The position numbers and the translations under genes are program-made. This document shows, piece by piece, positions 1 through 7,950 of a stretch of 64,000 bases of DNA. Source of the DNA: Aphelocoma coerulescens (lineage: Eukaryota; Chordata; Aves; Passeriformes; Corvidae); the NCBI RefSeq assembly GCF_041296385.1, contig NC_091016.1, positions 10,141,997 through 10,205,996 on the forward strand, in the 5' to 3' direction. Within the stretch, counting starts at the first letter, position 1. Each line of letters opens with the position of its first letter. A model generated the notes under the pieces. The model saw only the letters and a program-made list of their open reading frames with translations. It searched no databases and was not told the DNA's origin.

Positions 1-27
1 TTACCTCCACTAGGCAGCTTCTTATGT

Positions 28-157
28 GCACCTGAAACACTGGGGCTAGGTGCTTTCCTTCCCATGGAAAAGCATTGTCATCCTCTCTGAGGAACTGGCG
101 TGCTACCGCCAATATTGAATATATCTAAGAATTGCTCCTACACAAGAGGTGCCAGGA
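28..157 (-). repeat. Left arm of a long inverted repeat
   Basis: Two segments here are reverse complements of segments about 1.7 kb downstream. Bases 28-72 match 1887-1931 in inverted orientation with 40 of 45 identical and no gap. Bases 109-157 match 1789-1837 over equal length with lower identity, the order being kept. The arm recurs in each unit. The loop holds the CCTTG and AAGGC tracts and the LTR-like insert. Confidence 0.7.
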
Positions 158-279
158 GAGAAATGTCTCAGTTGAGTTTACTTCCCCATGGGACCTTATC
201 ATCTGCTCCACCAACACTGGGATTCAGACCTTTGCATTCCAAGGAAAGGCATTATGAGTCACTTGGCCTTGCGTTGCCT

Positions 280-414
280 TCAGTACCATTGCCTGGTTTT
301 TCCTAGCCTACCCTTGCTTTGCCTTCCTTGGCTACGTCTCTCTTGCCTATGTCTCCCTTGCCCTGCCCTGCCCTGCCTATGATTTCCTTGCTTTGCCCTG
401 CCTTGCCTTTTCTT
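280..414 (+). repeat. Degenerate CCTTG pentanucleotide tract
   Basis: Pyrimidine-rich stretch on the plus strand made of imperfect CCTTG and CCCTG steps. It ends abruptly where the strand bias flips to AAGGC at about 415. At the switch, 399-407 pairs perfectly with 422-430 across a 14-base loop (9-bp stem), and the pairing extends imperfectly to 389 and 444. Confidence 0.8.
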
Positions 415-869
415 CCATGCAGGCAAGGCAATGCAGTCAAAGCAAGTTTAGGCAATTCTAGTCAAGTCAAGGGAAAGTTAGGGAAAGCAAAGCAAGAGCA
501 GTGAGCAGGCAGCAAAGTAGGGCCAATGAGTGCGAGGCAAGAGAAGGCCCAGAAGTTGTAGTTCGGAAGGCAGGGCATAGGAAGGTAAGTCCAGTGATGC
601 AGAGGGCAGGCAAAGACAAGAAAGGCTAGGCAAGGAAAGGCCAGCCAAGAAAGGGGTAGGCAAATAAAAACAGGGAATGCTTACACAAAGCAATGTGAAG
701 CAAGGAACAGCTAGGCAAGTCAAGGCAAGAACACAGGAAGGTCAGTGGAGTAAGGCAAGCAAGGGAGAGATAGGAGAAGCAAGTTAAATCAAAGGAGAGG
801 AAGACAAGACATGGAAGGCCAGGGAAGGAGGCAGTAGGCAGGGGCTGGTTATGAAAGGCAGTGCAAGGC
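415..869 (+). repeat. Degenerate AAGGC tract, first part
   Basis: Purine-rich satellite whose steps vary around AAGGC, AAAGC and GGCAAG, with no exact period kept for long. It is the reverse complement in character of the tract at 280-414. The open frames that cross it are low-complexity artefacts of the short period. In other units it is unchanged apart from base 737, which is G only in unit 1. Confidence 0.85.
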
Positions 870-1193
870 TGTTGCTGTTGAGACGGTCACGACACACATA
901 CACTCTCTGCCCCGAGCAATGGCAAAAAACCACTTGTATTATTTATGCATCTTCTCTTATGCACTTTTTTAGCTACATGTGCATGGACTATTATTTTGCT
1001 ATAATACAATACTATTGGTTGTCTATAGTGTACACACATTCTTTGCTAAACATCAGCCAGTATCGTCCCTTTTGCAGCTGTTACAACTTCTTTCTGTTGT
1101 TTATCTTCTTGCTTCTGCAATTCTCACGGGTACAAAATGATTGTATCAACGGAAATGTCTGTGAGGCCTTCAGACCAGCTGTTGGTTCCCACA
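870..1193 (-). mobile_element. LTR-like insert in the AAGGC tract (solo LTR candidate)
   Basis: A 324-bp AT-rich block of quite different composition interrupts the AAGGC tract. Read on the minus strand it begins TGTGGGAACC and ends CAACAGCAACA, the TG...CA ends usual for a retroviral LTR. It is flanked by CAAGGC (864-869) and AAAGGC (1194-1199), a possible 6-bp target duplication with one mismatch. That match is weak evidence, because AAGGC is the surrounding repeat. The minus strand carries a CCAAT box (complement near 1014-1020), a TATTATA-like string downstream, and an ATAAAT/AATAAT string near 937-947 that could be a poly(A) signal. No internal viral gene is present. The family is not recognised. 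The insertion predates amplification, since all seven units have it at the same place. Confidence 0.5.
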
Positions 1194-1712
1194 AAAGGCA
1201 AAGGAGTGGTAGACAAAAGAAGGCCAGGAATCTGTAGGCAAAGCAGGGATTGGGAGGGGTAGGCAAAGGAAAGCAAGGCCATGTTGGAAAGGGGCACAAA
1301 TGTCAAGAAGGGCAAGGGTTATGCAAGGCAGTGCAAGGCAAGGGAAGGGTAGGCAGGCCAAGGCAAGACAAGAGCATGGAGGGGTGGTGCAGAAAAGGTG
1401 ATGATCGGATGGATAGGCCAGTCAAAGGTGGGTAGGTGTGGGTAGACTAGGCGAGGGAAAGAGGGGTAGCAGGGCAAGGCAAGTGTTGGCTTTGCAAAGC
1501 AAGGCAAGAGAGACTTAGGCAAGGCCAAGAGAGTCATAGGAGAAGCAGGCAAGACAAGACCAGGAAACAAGGGGTAAGAAAGTCAAGGTGGGAGATTGGT
1601 GAACAAGGCCATGCAATGGAGACATAGGAAGGGCAAGGGAGGTACACAGAGGTGTCTGTAAGGCAATGCAAGGCTGGGCTCTGCATGGCAAGGGATGATC
1701 AGGTATGGCAAT
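1194..1712 (+). repeat. Degenerate AAGGC tract, second part
   Basis: Continuation of the purine-rich pentanucleotide satellite beyond the LTR-like insert, fading near 1712. It is clearly longer than the opposing CCTTG arm, so the inverted arrangement is lopsided. It holds G-runs such as GGGATTGGGAGGGG near 1245, but not a full four-run quadruplex pattern. Confidence 0.85.
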
Positions 1713-1788
1713 GCCTTCATGTACCCCACTGTTTCAGGAGAATATGAGAGGTGGCCCAGGGGTGGTCAAAGCCAGCAAGACCCATCTG

Positions 1789-1931
1789 TCCTGGCAGCTT
1801 TCCTCCGGGAGTAATCCTTGGTTGTATTGGATATGGGACATGCAATCACCATTTTAGCCATAGACTCCTGGACAAGAATGAAAGTTCTTTTCCCTGGGAA
1901 GGAAAACACGTAGACCCACTGTTTCAGGTGC
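1789..1931 (+). repeat. Right arm of the long inverted repeat
   Basis: Contains 1789-1837 and 1887-1931, the inverted partners of 109-157 and 28-72. The best block has 40 of 45 bases paired. The gap between blocks is 49 bases here against 36 on the left, so the arms have diverged by small insertions or losses. The surrounding 1713-2102 shows no gene. Confidence 0.7.
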
Positions 1932-2102
1932 AGATGCAAGACAGAACAAGGAAGGACAAGGCACTCGAAGAACGCCTTCTTTCTGGACGCGTCCTTCTGG
2001 GTGTGCTCAAGCTGCGTGGGCTCGGCAGCACTGAAGGTGTAAGAACCTGTTTCTGGCCAGGCAGTGTGCTGCAGTGCAAGGGCTGCGCCTTACTTTGTTG
2101 AA

Positions 2103-2274
2103 GCAGGCAGAGCATTCTCAGCTGAATCTGCTTGTTGAAGCAGCTCTGGGCTGGACATTTGCAAGTCGCTCCACTGAGCCCATGAAGCCGGTGCCCAGCT
2201 GCTTCGTTCTTCGCCTTCTGTGGTCCGGACAGGACTGAAGCGCAGCGATGGCTTGGAGCTTTGCCGCTCTTCAG
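2103..2274 (+). repeat. 172-bp direct repeat, copy 1 (unit 1)
   Basis: Matches 2829-3000 with only four differences: A/G at 2120, G/T at 2148, and two more (T/G, C/T) shortly after. The spacing is 726 bp, exactly the length lost in short units. Homology continues weakly beyond 2274, since both copies belong to the larger diverged core module. Confidence 0.95.
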
Positions 2275-2828
2275 CGTGAACACTGCACGCAGCCACAGGC
2301 TGCTGTGCAGGGCTTTTCCTCAGCTCGACGTACAGTCATTCTCTTGCTGTTTCCCCGAGTCGAAAGTGTCCGTGTAGCTCTCTCGCTCAGCGAAAGGCGT
2401 CAGGAGAGAAACACTTGCTGGATGAGCTTTTCGCTGGCCAAGCCTTTCAACACAGCACCACCATTCGGGCAAAGGAGGAGGAGAAAGGAAAGAGCACCTT
2501 TTCGTCCCGGCACGTTCTTCTTTGCGAGACGCCTCTCCGCCTCTTCGCTCCCTGCAAGGCTGTAATGTGCGCGGTGGCACTTGGAAGCGAGAAGGCAGGT
2601 GCAGAGAGCACCGCGATCTGACGGCGCTGTGCCGGCTGGAAAGGAAAGAGGGCTGCCACTGGAATGCGGTGCAAATACAGGTTTGCACGCGTCGAGGGTA
2701 AGCGCCGGGTGAGCTTGCTGACCTAAAACCGTTCTCTGTGCCAGACACAGGCATTGAGAATCTTTCCGTTAAGAATCAGGCTGCCACGCAAACAGAACGT
2801 GGTGCTGCCTAGCGCTGCGAGGGAAAGT
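2275..2828 (+). repeat. Long-type-specific segment, module B copy
   Basis: This 554-bp stretch is present in units 1, 2, 3 and 6 and absent from units 4, 5 and 7. It is a diverged B module: GCTCAGCGAA, then ACACTTGCTGGA (2411-2422), then a CAGCACCACCATT-like string, then a TTTGCGAGACG string. The same landmarks occur in the same order at 4690-4960. CpG is frequent. No gene recognised. Confidence 0.85.
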
Positions 2829-3000
2829 GCAGGCAGAGCATTCTCGGCTGAATCTGCTTGTTGAAGCAGCTCTTGGCTGGACATTTGCAAGTCGCGCCAC
2901 TGAGTCCATGAAGCCGGTGCCCAGCTGCTTCGTTCTTCGCCTTCTGTGGTCCGGACAGGACTGAAGCGCAGCGATGGCTTGGAGCTTTGCCGCTCTTCAG
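2829..3000 (+). repeat. 172-bp direct repeat, copy 2 (unit 1)
   Basis: Partner of 2103-2274. Its bases at the last three of the four differing sites (T, G, T) are those kept in short units, while the first site in short units has copy 1's A. This fixes where the deletion joined. Confidence 0.95.
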
Positions 3001-3261
3001 ATTGTTTACTGCAGGCATCTACATTTTTCTGTGCACGGATTTTCCTCAGCTGGACATAGAATTATTTTCTTGCTGTTTTACAGTGTCCAGACCATCTGTG
3101 TAGCTCTCGGTCAGGGAAATGCGTCAAGAGAGACGCCCTTGCTGGATGAGCTTTTCGCTGGCCAAGCCTTTCGACATCCCACCACAATTGGTCGAGGACG
3201 AGGAGAAAGGAGGGGTAACAGGGTAATATCTCTACAGTGCATCAGGTCATGTGAAATTTGT

Positions 3262-3952
3262 GCTGCTGCTGCCTAGTGCCCTTGCAGCTATCTGGGGAAG
3301 CAATTGCCCTTCCCTTCAGTCTCTGAGTTTCGGAGAACACGAATGCATGTAGGATGCAAGCGGAGGAGGGAAGTACAGAGTGCACCGGTGAGTTCGCTGT
3401 TGCTTACCTGGGGAGGGCGGAGGTGCAGCCCAGCACTGGCTTTGACGTCTACGGCCGTTCTCCAGGAGAGTAGCTGCTGGAGGCTGCCAAGGGAGCTGCG
3501 AGCACGAAAGTATAGCGGGCGTCTGTCTTAGAAGAAAGGCGCAGAGCCGCACTGTGATGCGCCCTTTCAGGAGGCTGCTTGGAGAAAGGGTGCTTTAGGA
3601 GGGCCTTCTGCTTTGACGCCTGCTCCTGGCTGAGCTCTAGCTGCAGGGACTCTGCAAGGCTGAACGACTAGGAAAGTGCCTAGCTCCACGCTGTGGGATG
3701 AAGTGCTACGGCTCCGCGTTCCCTTTTGGAGACGCGAGGACTCCCTCAGCCGGCTTGGCTTGTGAACGAGCCTGCTGGACTTCTGCAACTCAGTGCACTG
3801 CACCTGCAAGCCCGGTGCTCTGCGGCTTCATTTTTCGCCTCACGTTATCCGCACGGAAGGGAAGCCCAGCGAGGGCACTGAACTTTGCCGCTTTTGCTCG
3901 TGCATGCTGCACGCACCCTCGGTGTAGCGTGCACGATTTCTTTCCACAGCTC
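3262..3952 (+). repeat. Core module A, copy 1
   Basis: A 691-bp block colinear with 5212-5902 at a constant offset of about 1950 bases, roughly 80% alike by eye. Shared landmarks in order: GCTGCTGCTGCCTA, GCGGAGGAGGGAAG, CCGTTCTCCAGG, TTTGACGCCTGCTCCTGGCT, GTGCACTGCAC, CTGAACTTTGC and GTGCATGCTGCAC. Both end in AGCTC, where the copies part because of the insertion at 3953. Stop codons and strand-overlapping frames give no sign of coding. Confidence 0.85.
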
Positions 3953-4664
3953 TATAGGAGAAAGGCTCGCGAAGGGTGTCTGGACTTCAGGCGGCTCTCT
4001 TGAAAGCTGTGTATTGCATAGGCGAAGTTACAGCATTTCAGGGAGTGGGTATCCAGAGCCAGCCCTACAGCTGTCAGCTACAGCTGGTAGGCATACCTGG
4101 AGCCGCTTTCTGTTCAAGTTAGAAAGCATTATGTATTTTTCTTTGCTGAGTATCTCAATACATAGCAACCAATAAGCACCATACAACAATACCTTTACAT
4201 TTGCCTGTAGCCTATCATGACTACTACCATTACCATATTATAGTCATTCTTATCCAATCACAAGAGTAAGTATGTTACAATTTAAGCTTACAGTGGAAAA
4301 TTCTCAGACCTCTCTTCTTCTTGCTACATCGACATTTCTTGTTTGCCTGCGATAGCTCTCTTTTTGGTAAAAACATGTTTTCTATTTCCTTATGGCCTTC
4401 TTGAGACTTATTTACTTGGTGAAAAACATGTGCTTGTTTGTACTCACATACCGGTGTCCTAATAAAAAACATCTCCTTCCAACTCAATCTCCAACCTTTG
4501 CCTTCTCAGTTATTCAGTGATCAGTGTTTCAGCAAAACACCTTTTACTCTCTATCAAAACTCGTTTCCATTTCTACCTCATGCTAAGTTTCTACATTCAG
4601 AGATCTTTCTGTCAAGCCTACATAGCTGTGAAACTTTCTTACCAAACTTTCATCCTCTCCAACA
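3953..4664 (-). mobile_element. 712-bp insertion with 5-bp flanking repeat (LTR-like)
   Basis: The undivided sister module at 5212-6250 aligns to this region at offset 1950 up to AGCTC (3948-3952) and at offset 1233 after the second AGCTC (4665-4669). The shift of 717 bases equals 712 inserted bases plus a 5-bp duplication. Read on the minus strand the insert starts TGTTGGAGA and ends TCTCCTATA, imperfect short inverted ends like those of LTRs, with one end mutated from CA. It is AT-rich, unlike its GC-rich surroundings. A small part near 3970-3985 resembles the reverse complement of neighbouring module sequence, so the left edge may be more complex. No protein domain is seen. A solo LTR or other retroelement remnant is the best guess. 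Confidence 0.6.
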
Positions 4665-5211
4665 AGCTCGAGCTACAAGGACACCCTTTCAGTTTCGCTG
4701 AGTCCACGCTGCCCACGTAGCTGTCGCTGAGCGAAGTGTGCCAGGGGAGAAGCACTTGCTGGAAGAGTCTTTCAATGCGCACGGCTTTGAAGGCAGCACC
4801 ACAATGTGGGCCACGAGAAGGGGTGAGGAGGAATGTGGTGTCGTCCTGGCACCTTTCTCCTGTGTGAGCTGTCTACCGAAGCTCTTTGCTCCTTGCGAGA
4901 CGGCAGCGTGCGCCGGAGTACACTCGAGCCGAGGAGCGGGCAGACAGCATCGCCATCTGGCGGGCGCTTTGCAGCTTGCCGCAGAAAGCGCTGCACTGCC
5001 GGGCACAATGTTCCGGGCGAGAAGCAGAAGACCGTCCGCCTCCGGGGGAACGAAGGTACGGCGTGCTCGAAAAGGCGAAGAACGAAGCCGCGGAGCGCCG
5101 GGCTCGCGTGCTCGTTGTACGGGCTGCAAGACGAGCGTGGCTGCCACTCTCCTGCCTGCTGAATTGACGTTATAGCCTTGGGAAGGAGGAAGTTCCACGG
5201 CACTTTCCTGT
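4665..5211 (+). repeat. Core module B, copy continuing module A copy 1
   Basis: Colinear with 5903-6250 at offset 1233. Landmarks: GAGCTACA, GACACCCTTTC, TTTCGCTGAGTCCACGCTGC, AAGCACTTGCTGGA (4750-4763), GGCTTTGAAGGCAGCACC, CTACCGAAG, TTTGCTCCTTGC, GCAGACAGCA. The end (about 5076-5211) matches 7067-7195, including CTGCCTGCTGAATTGACGTT. Very CpG-rich, notably 5040-5150. Variable bases: 4811 (C in units 1, 4 and 5; T in units 2, 3, 6 and 7), 4960 and 5008 (private to unit 1). Confidence 0.85.
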
Positions 5212-5902
5212 GCTGCTGCTGCCTATTCCTCTTGTAGCTCTCTGTGGAAGCATTTGCGCTTCCCTTCAGTCTCCGTCTTTCCGAGAACACGATGGTAGTA
5301 GCATGCAGCGGAGGAGGGAAGAACAGAGCGCACCGGTGAGTCTGGTGCCGCTTACGTGCGGAAGGCGAAGGTGCAGCCCAGCCCTGGCTTCTACTTCTCG
5401 GGCCGTTCTCCAGGAAAGCAGCTGCTGGAGGCTGCCAAGGGAGCTGCGAGAGTGAAAGCAAGGTGGGCGTCTGTCTTAGAAGAAAGGCACAGAGCCACAG
5501 TGTCATTTGCGATTTCCGAAGGCTGGTTGGAGAGGCGTGCTTTAGGAAAGCCTTCTGCTTTGACGCCTGCTCCTGGCTGAGCTCTAGTTGCAGGGACTCT
5601 GCAAGGCTGAACAACTAGGAAAGTGCCTATGTCCACGCTGTGGGATGAAGCACTATAGCTGCGGCTTCCTTTCTGGAGCAAGCAAGAATGCTCTCAGCCG
5701 ACTCTGCTTGTGAACGAGCCCTTGCTGGTCTTGGGCAATTTGGTGCACTGCACACGCAAGCCCAGTGCTCTGCAGCTAAATTGTTTGCCTTAAGTGGTCT
5801 GGACTGAAGAGAAGGCCAGCGATGGCAGTGAACTTTGCTGCTTTTCCGCGTGCATGCTGCACCCACCAACGGTGCACCGTGCACGGTTTCTTTGCTCAGC
5901 TC
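5212..5902 (+). repeat. Core module A, copy 2
   Basis: Sister of 3262-3952, running on without interruption into a B part. Near its end 5876-5887 is a perfect 12-bp palindrome ACCGTGCACGGT overlapping another, CGGTGCACCG (5870-5879). The palindromic character is lost in copy 1, so it is probably incidental. Confidence 0.85.
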
Positions 5903-6350
5903 GAGCTACAGCGACACCCTTTCGGTTTCGCTGAGTCCACGCTGCCCATGCAGCTCTCACTCAGCGAAGTGCGCCAGGGGAGAAGCACTTGCTGGAGAAG
6001 TCTTTCAATGTGCAAGGCTTTGAAGGCAGCACCCCAATCGGGACATGAGGAGGGCTGATGAAGAACGTGGTTCTTTCTTGGCAACTTTCTCCTGTGCGAG
6101 ATGTCTACCGAAGATCTTTGCTCCTTGCCAGACTGCAGTGTGCACCAGAGTACACTCTGGCCGAGAAGGAGAAGGCAGACAGCACCACCATCTGACGGGC
6201 CCTATGCAGGTTATGACAGAAAGCAGACTGCCCCTGGAAGGCACTGGCAGCTACGAGTTCCCCAAGTGTCAGGGGCAAATGCTGGGCGAGCTCGTCATCC
6301 TGGCACGGTTCTCTGTGCGAGAGCGACTTCTCAGCGGTCCTTCTCGTGGC
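5903..6350 (+). repeat. Core module B, copy continuing module A copy 2
   Basis: Follows AGCTC without the insertion seen in the sister module, and so represents the ancestral joined state. Contains AAGCACTTGCTGGA at 5983-5996. Alignment to 4670-5010 holds to about 6250 and then fades. Variable base 6114 is A in units 1 and 5 and C elsewhere; 6197 is C only in units 4 and 6. Confidence 0.8.
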
Positions 6351-6351
6351 C

Positions 6352-6640
6352 CCGATTGCGCTGCTGTGTTTTCAAAGTCCTGCACACTGAAAGACTCATC
6401 CAGCAAGTGCTTCTCCCCTTCAAGTTTTGCTGAGCGAGAGCTACCATGAGTAGTGTGGACGCCGCGAAACCGAAGGGGTCTCCCGCTAGCTCGAGCTGCG
6501 GAAAAACCGTGCACAGCACACTGACAAGCGGCAAAGCACAATGGCCTCGCTCGGCTTCTCTTCTGCCCAGACAACGAAAGGCGAAGAACGAAGCCTCAGA
6601 GCACCGGGCTTGTGCGTGCAGCATTGCAGAAAGCCCAGAG
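6352..6640 (-). repeat. Inverted module B copy
   Basis: Reads as the reverse complement of module B. TCCAGCAAGTGCTT at 6399-6412 is the complement of the B anchor, preceded by TTTCAAAG and followed by GCTGAGCGAGAGCTAC and GAAACCGAAGGGG in mirrored order. Further on, the complement of the GCCGCTTTGC-like string appears near 6531. Direct modules lie on both sides, so a single module was flipped inside the unit. Confidence 0.8.
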
Positions 6641-6655
6641 ACGCCTATCGGGAAT

Positions 6656-7195
6656 TTCGGTCCTTGCGAGAGAGTCTTGTGTGCCTCGTGGTGCTTCGAG
6701 CCGAGAAAGACCGGGCAGACAGCACCGCCACAGAGGGGGCGCTTTTGCACCTTGTAAAAGGCAAGAGGACTGCTCCTGGAAGGTGGTGCGAATCCCTGTT
6801 GCCACTAGTGTCAGGAGCAAAGTGCTTGCAAGCTTATTGTCCTGGCACAGCTCTCTGCGGGAGACGTAGCCGAGAAGCTTTCCGCTTAGCTTGGGATGGC
6901 AAGAGGGACAGATTGTGCTGCTACGTAGCGCTGGGAAGGAGAGGTGCAGGGCCCAGGCGTGTTTGGGCAGAAGCAGTGCACTGGAGCGCTTGGCTGCCGA
7001 CACAGCGTTCCGTGCGAGAAGCAGACCGCTGTTCGCCTCCGGGAGAATGAAGGTACGGCGTGCTCGAAAAGGCGAAGGACGAAGCCGCAGAGCACCGGGC
7101 TGGTGTGCGCGTCGTATGGGCTTGCAAGACGAAGGGTGGCTGCTGCACTCCTGCCTGCTGAATTGACGTTCTAGCATTCGGAAGGAGGACGCTCA
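6656..7195 (+). repeat. Core module B copy, direct orientation
   Basis: Begins TCCTTGCGAGAG, then CGAGCCGAGAAAGACCGGGC and AGACAGCACCGCCA, in the order seen at 4890-4960. It ends with CTGCCTGCTGAATTGACGTT as at 5152-5171. Base 6898 alternates strictly along the array: G in units 1, 3 and 5, C in units 2, 4 and 6. Confidence 0.8.
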
Positions 7196-7265
7196 AGGGC
7201 ACTTGCTTGTGCCGCTGCCTCTTCCTCTTCCAGCTCTAGGTGGAAGTGATTGTGCTTCTTCTCAA
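7196..7265 (+). repeat. Truncated start of core module A
   Basis: Matches the first 60-70 bases of module A (GCCGCTGCCTCTTCCTCTTCC, then CAGCTCT, GGTGGAAG) before dissolving into AT-richer DNA at about 7265. It marks the right edge of the GC-rich core. Confidence 0.6.
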
Positions 7266-7556
7266 GATTCTTGTGGAAACTCTTTTGTTGAACTTTGGAG
7301 TGCAAAATCCTGGGAACTGAATGTTACATTCCATCTAGAACGAAAGTTTTATTCCTCAGTTTTTGTCAGGAACAGCTAGAATGGAAAACACATCTTGGCT
7401 TTTTGCATTCCCTTCAGAGAATATTAACACTACGCAAATCGATGCCACGATCTATTCTGTCACCTAAATTTACTGTTTCAATCATGCACTCATACGCTGC
7501 TCGTCTGAAATTTTCTGTCCAGATTCATTTGACCTCACGCATCTTCTGTTTTGCAG
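7266..7556 (+). other. AT-richer segment upstream of exon-like stretch
   Basis: No module homology and no gene seen. The last 20 bases (GCATCTTCTGTTTTGCAG) look like a vertebrate 3-prime splice site. Another acceptor-like string, CTCAGTTTTTGTCAG, lies at about 7356-7370. Confidence 0.5.
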
Positions 7557-7608
7557 TACCAACAAGTCTTGCTACAGAAAGACATGCTAGATCAGCAGCA
7601 GTGTTCAG
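7557..7608 (+). other. Exon-like 52-nt stretch with splice-site consensus on both sides
   Basis: Preceded by a pyrimidine-rich run ending TTTTGCAG and followed by CAG|GTAGGC, a fair donor. The stretch is open in the frame that reads YQQVLLQKDMLDQQQCS, a glutamine-rich, plausible-looking peptide that I cannot assign to a gene. The length is not a multiple of three, so it would shift phase if skipped. Base 7606, three from the donor, is C in units 1 and 2 and T in units 3-6 (Ser to Leu in that frame, no stop). It may be a captured gene fragment, an exon of a non-coding transcript, or chance. Confidence 0.3.
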
Positions 7609-7950
7609 GTAGGCCTTTGGTACGGCAGTATCTGAACAGCACGCAACTCATACCTCAGCAATTCTCCCTGTGGCTCTGCTATGCGTGCTCTCGCATTTTT
7701 TCTCTCTCACTGAGCCTAAACTGTAGAACAAAAACATCCAGGAACTGCTGCCATGGGAATGCACAAAGACCAAAATCCCAGAGGTGGCCTGTACATTCCC
7801 TTTGCAGCCCCTGAACCATATCAAACGCACTGCTGGTCTGTACTTTTCTTTCCAGTGACACATCACATTCAGTCGAGCGGATACTGCAGACAAACCGAAT
7901 CACTTCCAGCTAGCGAGCTCCAATACGAAAATGTGGCCGCACAGGAAGCT
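7609..7950 (+). other. AT-richer segment downstream of exon-like stretch
   Basis: No module homology seen. Contains acceptor-like strings TTCCCTTTGCAG (ends about 7806) and TACTTTTCTTTCCAG (ends 7855), and an AACATCCAGGAACTGCT motif at about 7734 that recurs at about 9827. Base 7798 is C in units 1, 2 and 5 and T in units 3, 4 and 6. Confidence 0.45.

Noticed and set aside
573..585. Perfect-looking splice donor AAG|GTAAGT in the AAGGC tract
   Set aside because: It arises naturally from the AAGG-rich repeat and has no paired acceptor or open exon to support it.
851..1237. 128-codon frame with hydrophobic stretches
   Set aside because: It starts in the AAGGC tract, runs through the LTR-like insert in its antisense direction and ends in AAGGC again, so it is a composite of unrelated parts.
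1245..1262. Possible G-quadruplex in the purine tract
   Set aside because: Only three G-runs of three or more lie close together; a fourth is missing within normal loop length.
5870..5887. Overlapping short palindromes as a protein-binding operator
   Set aside because: Only 10-12 bp, GTGCAC is common throughout the core, and the palindrome is not kept in the sister module at 3920-3937.
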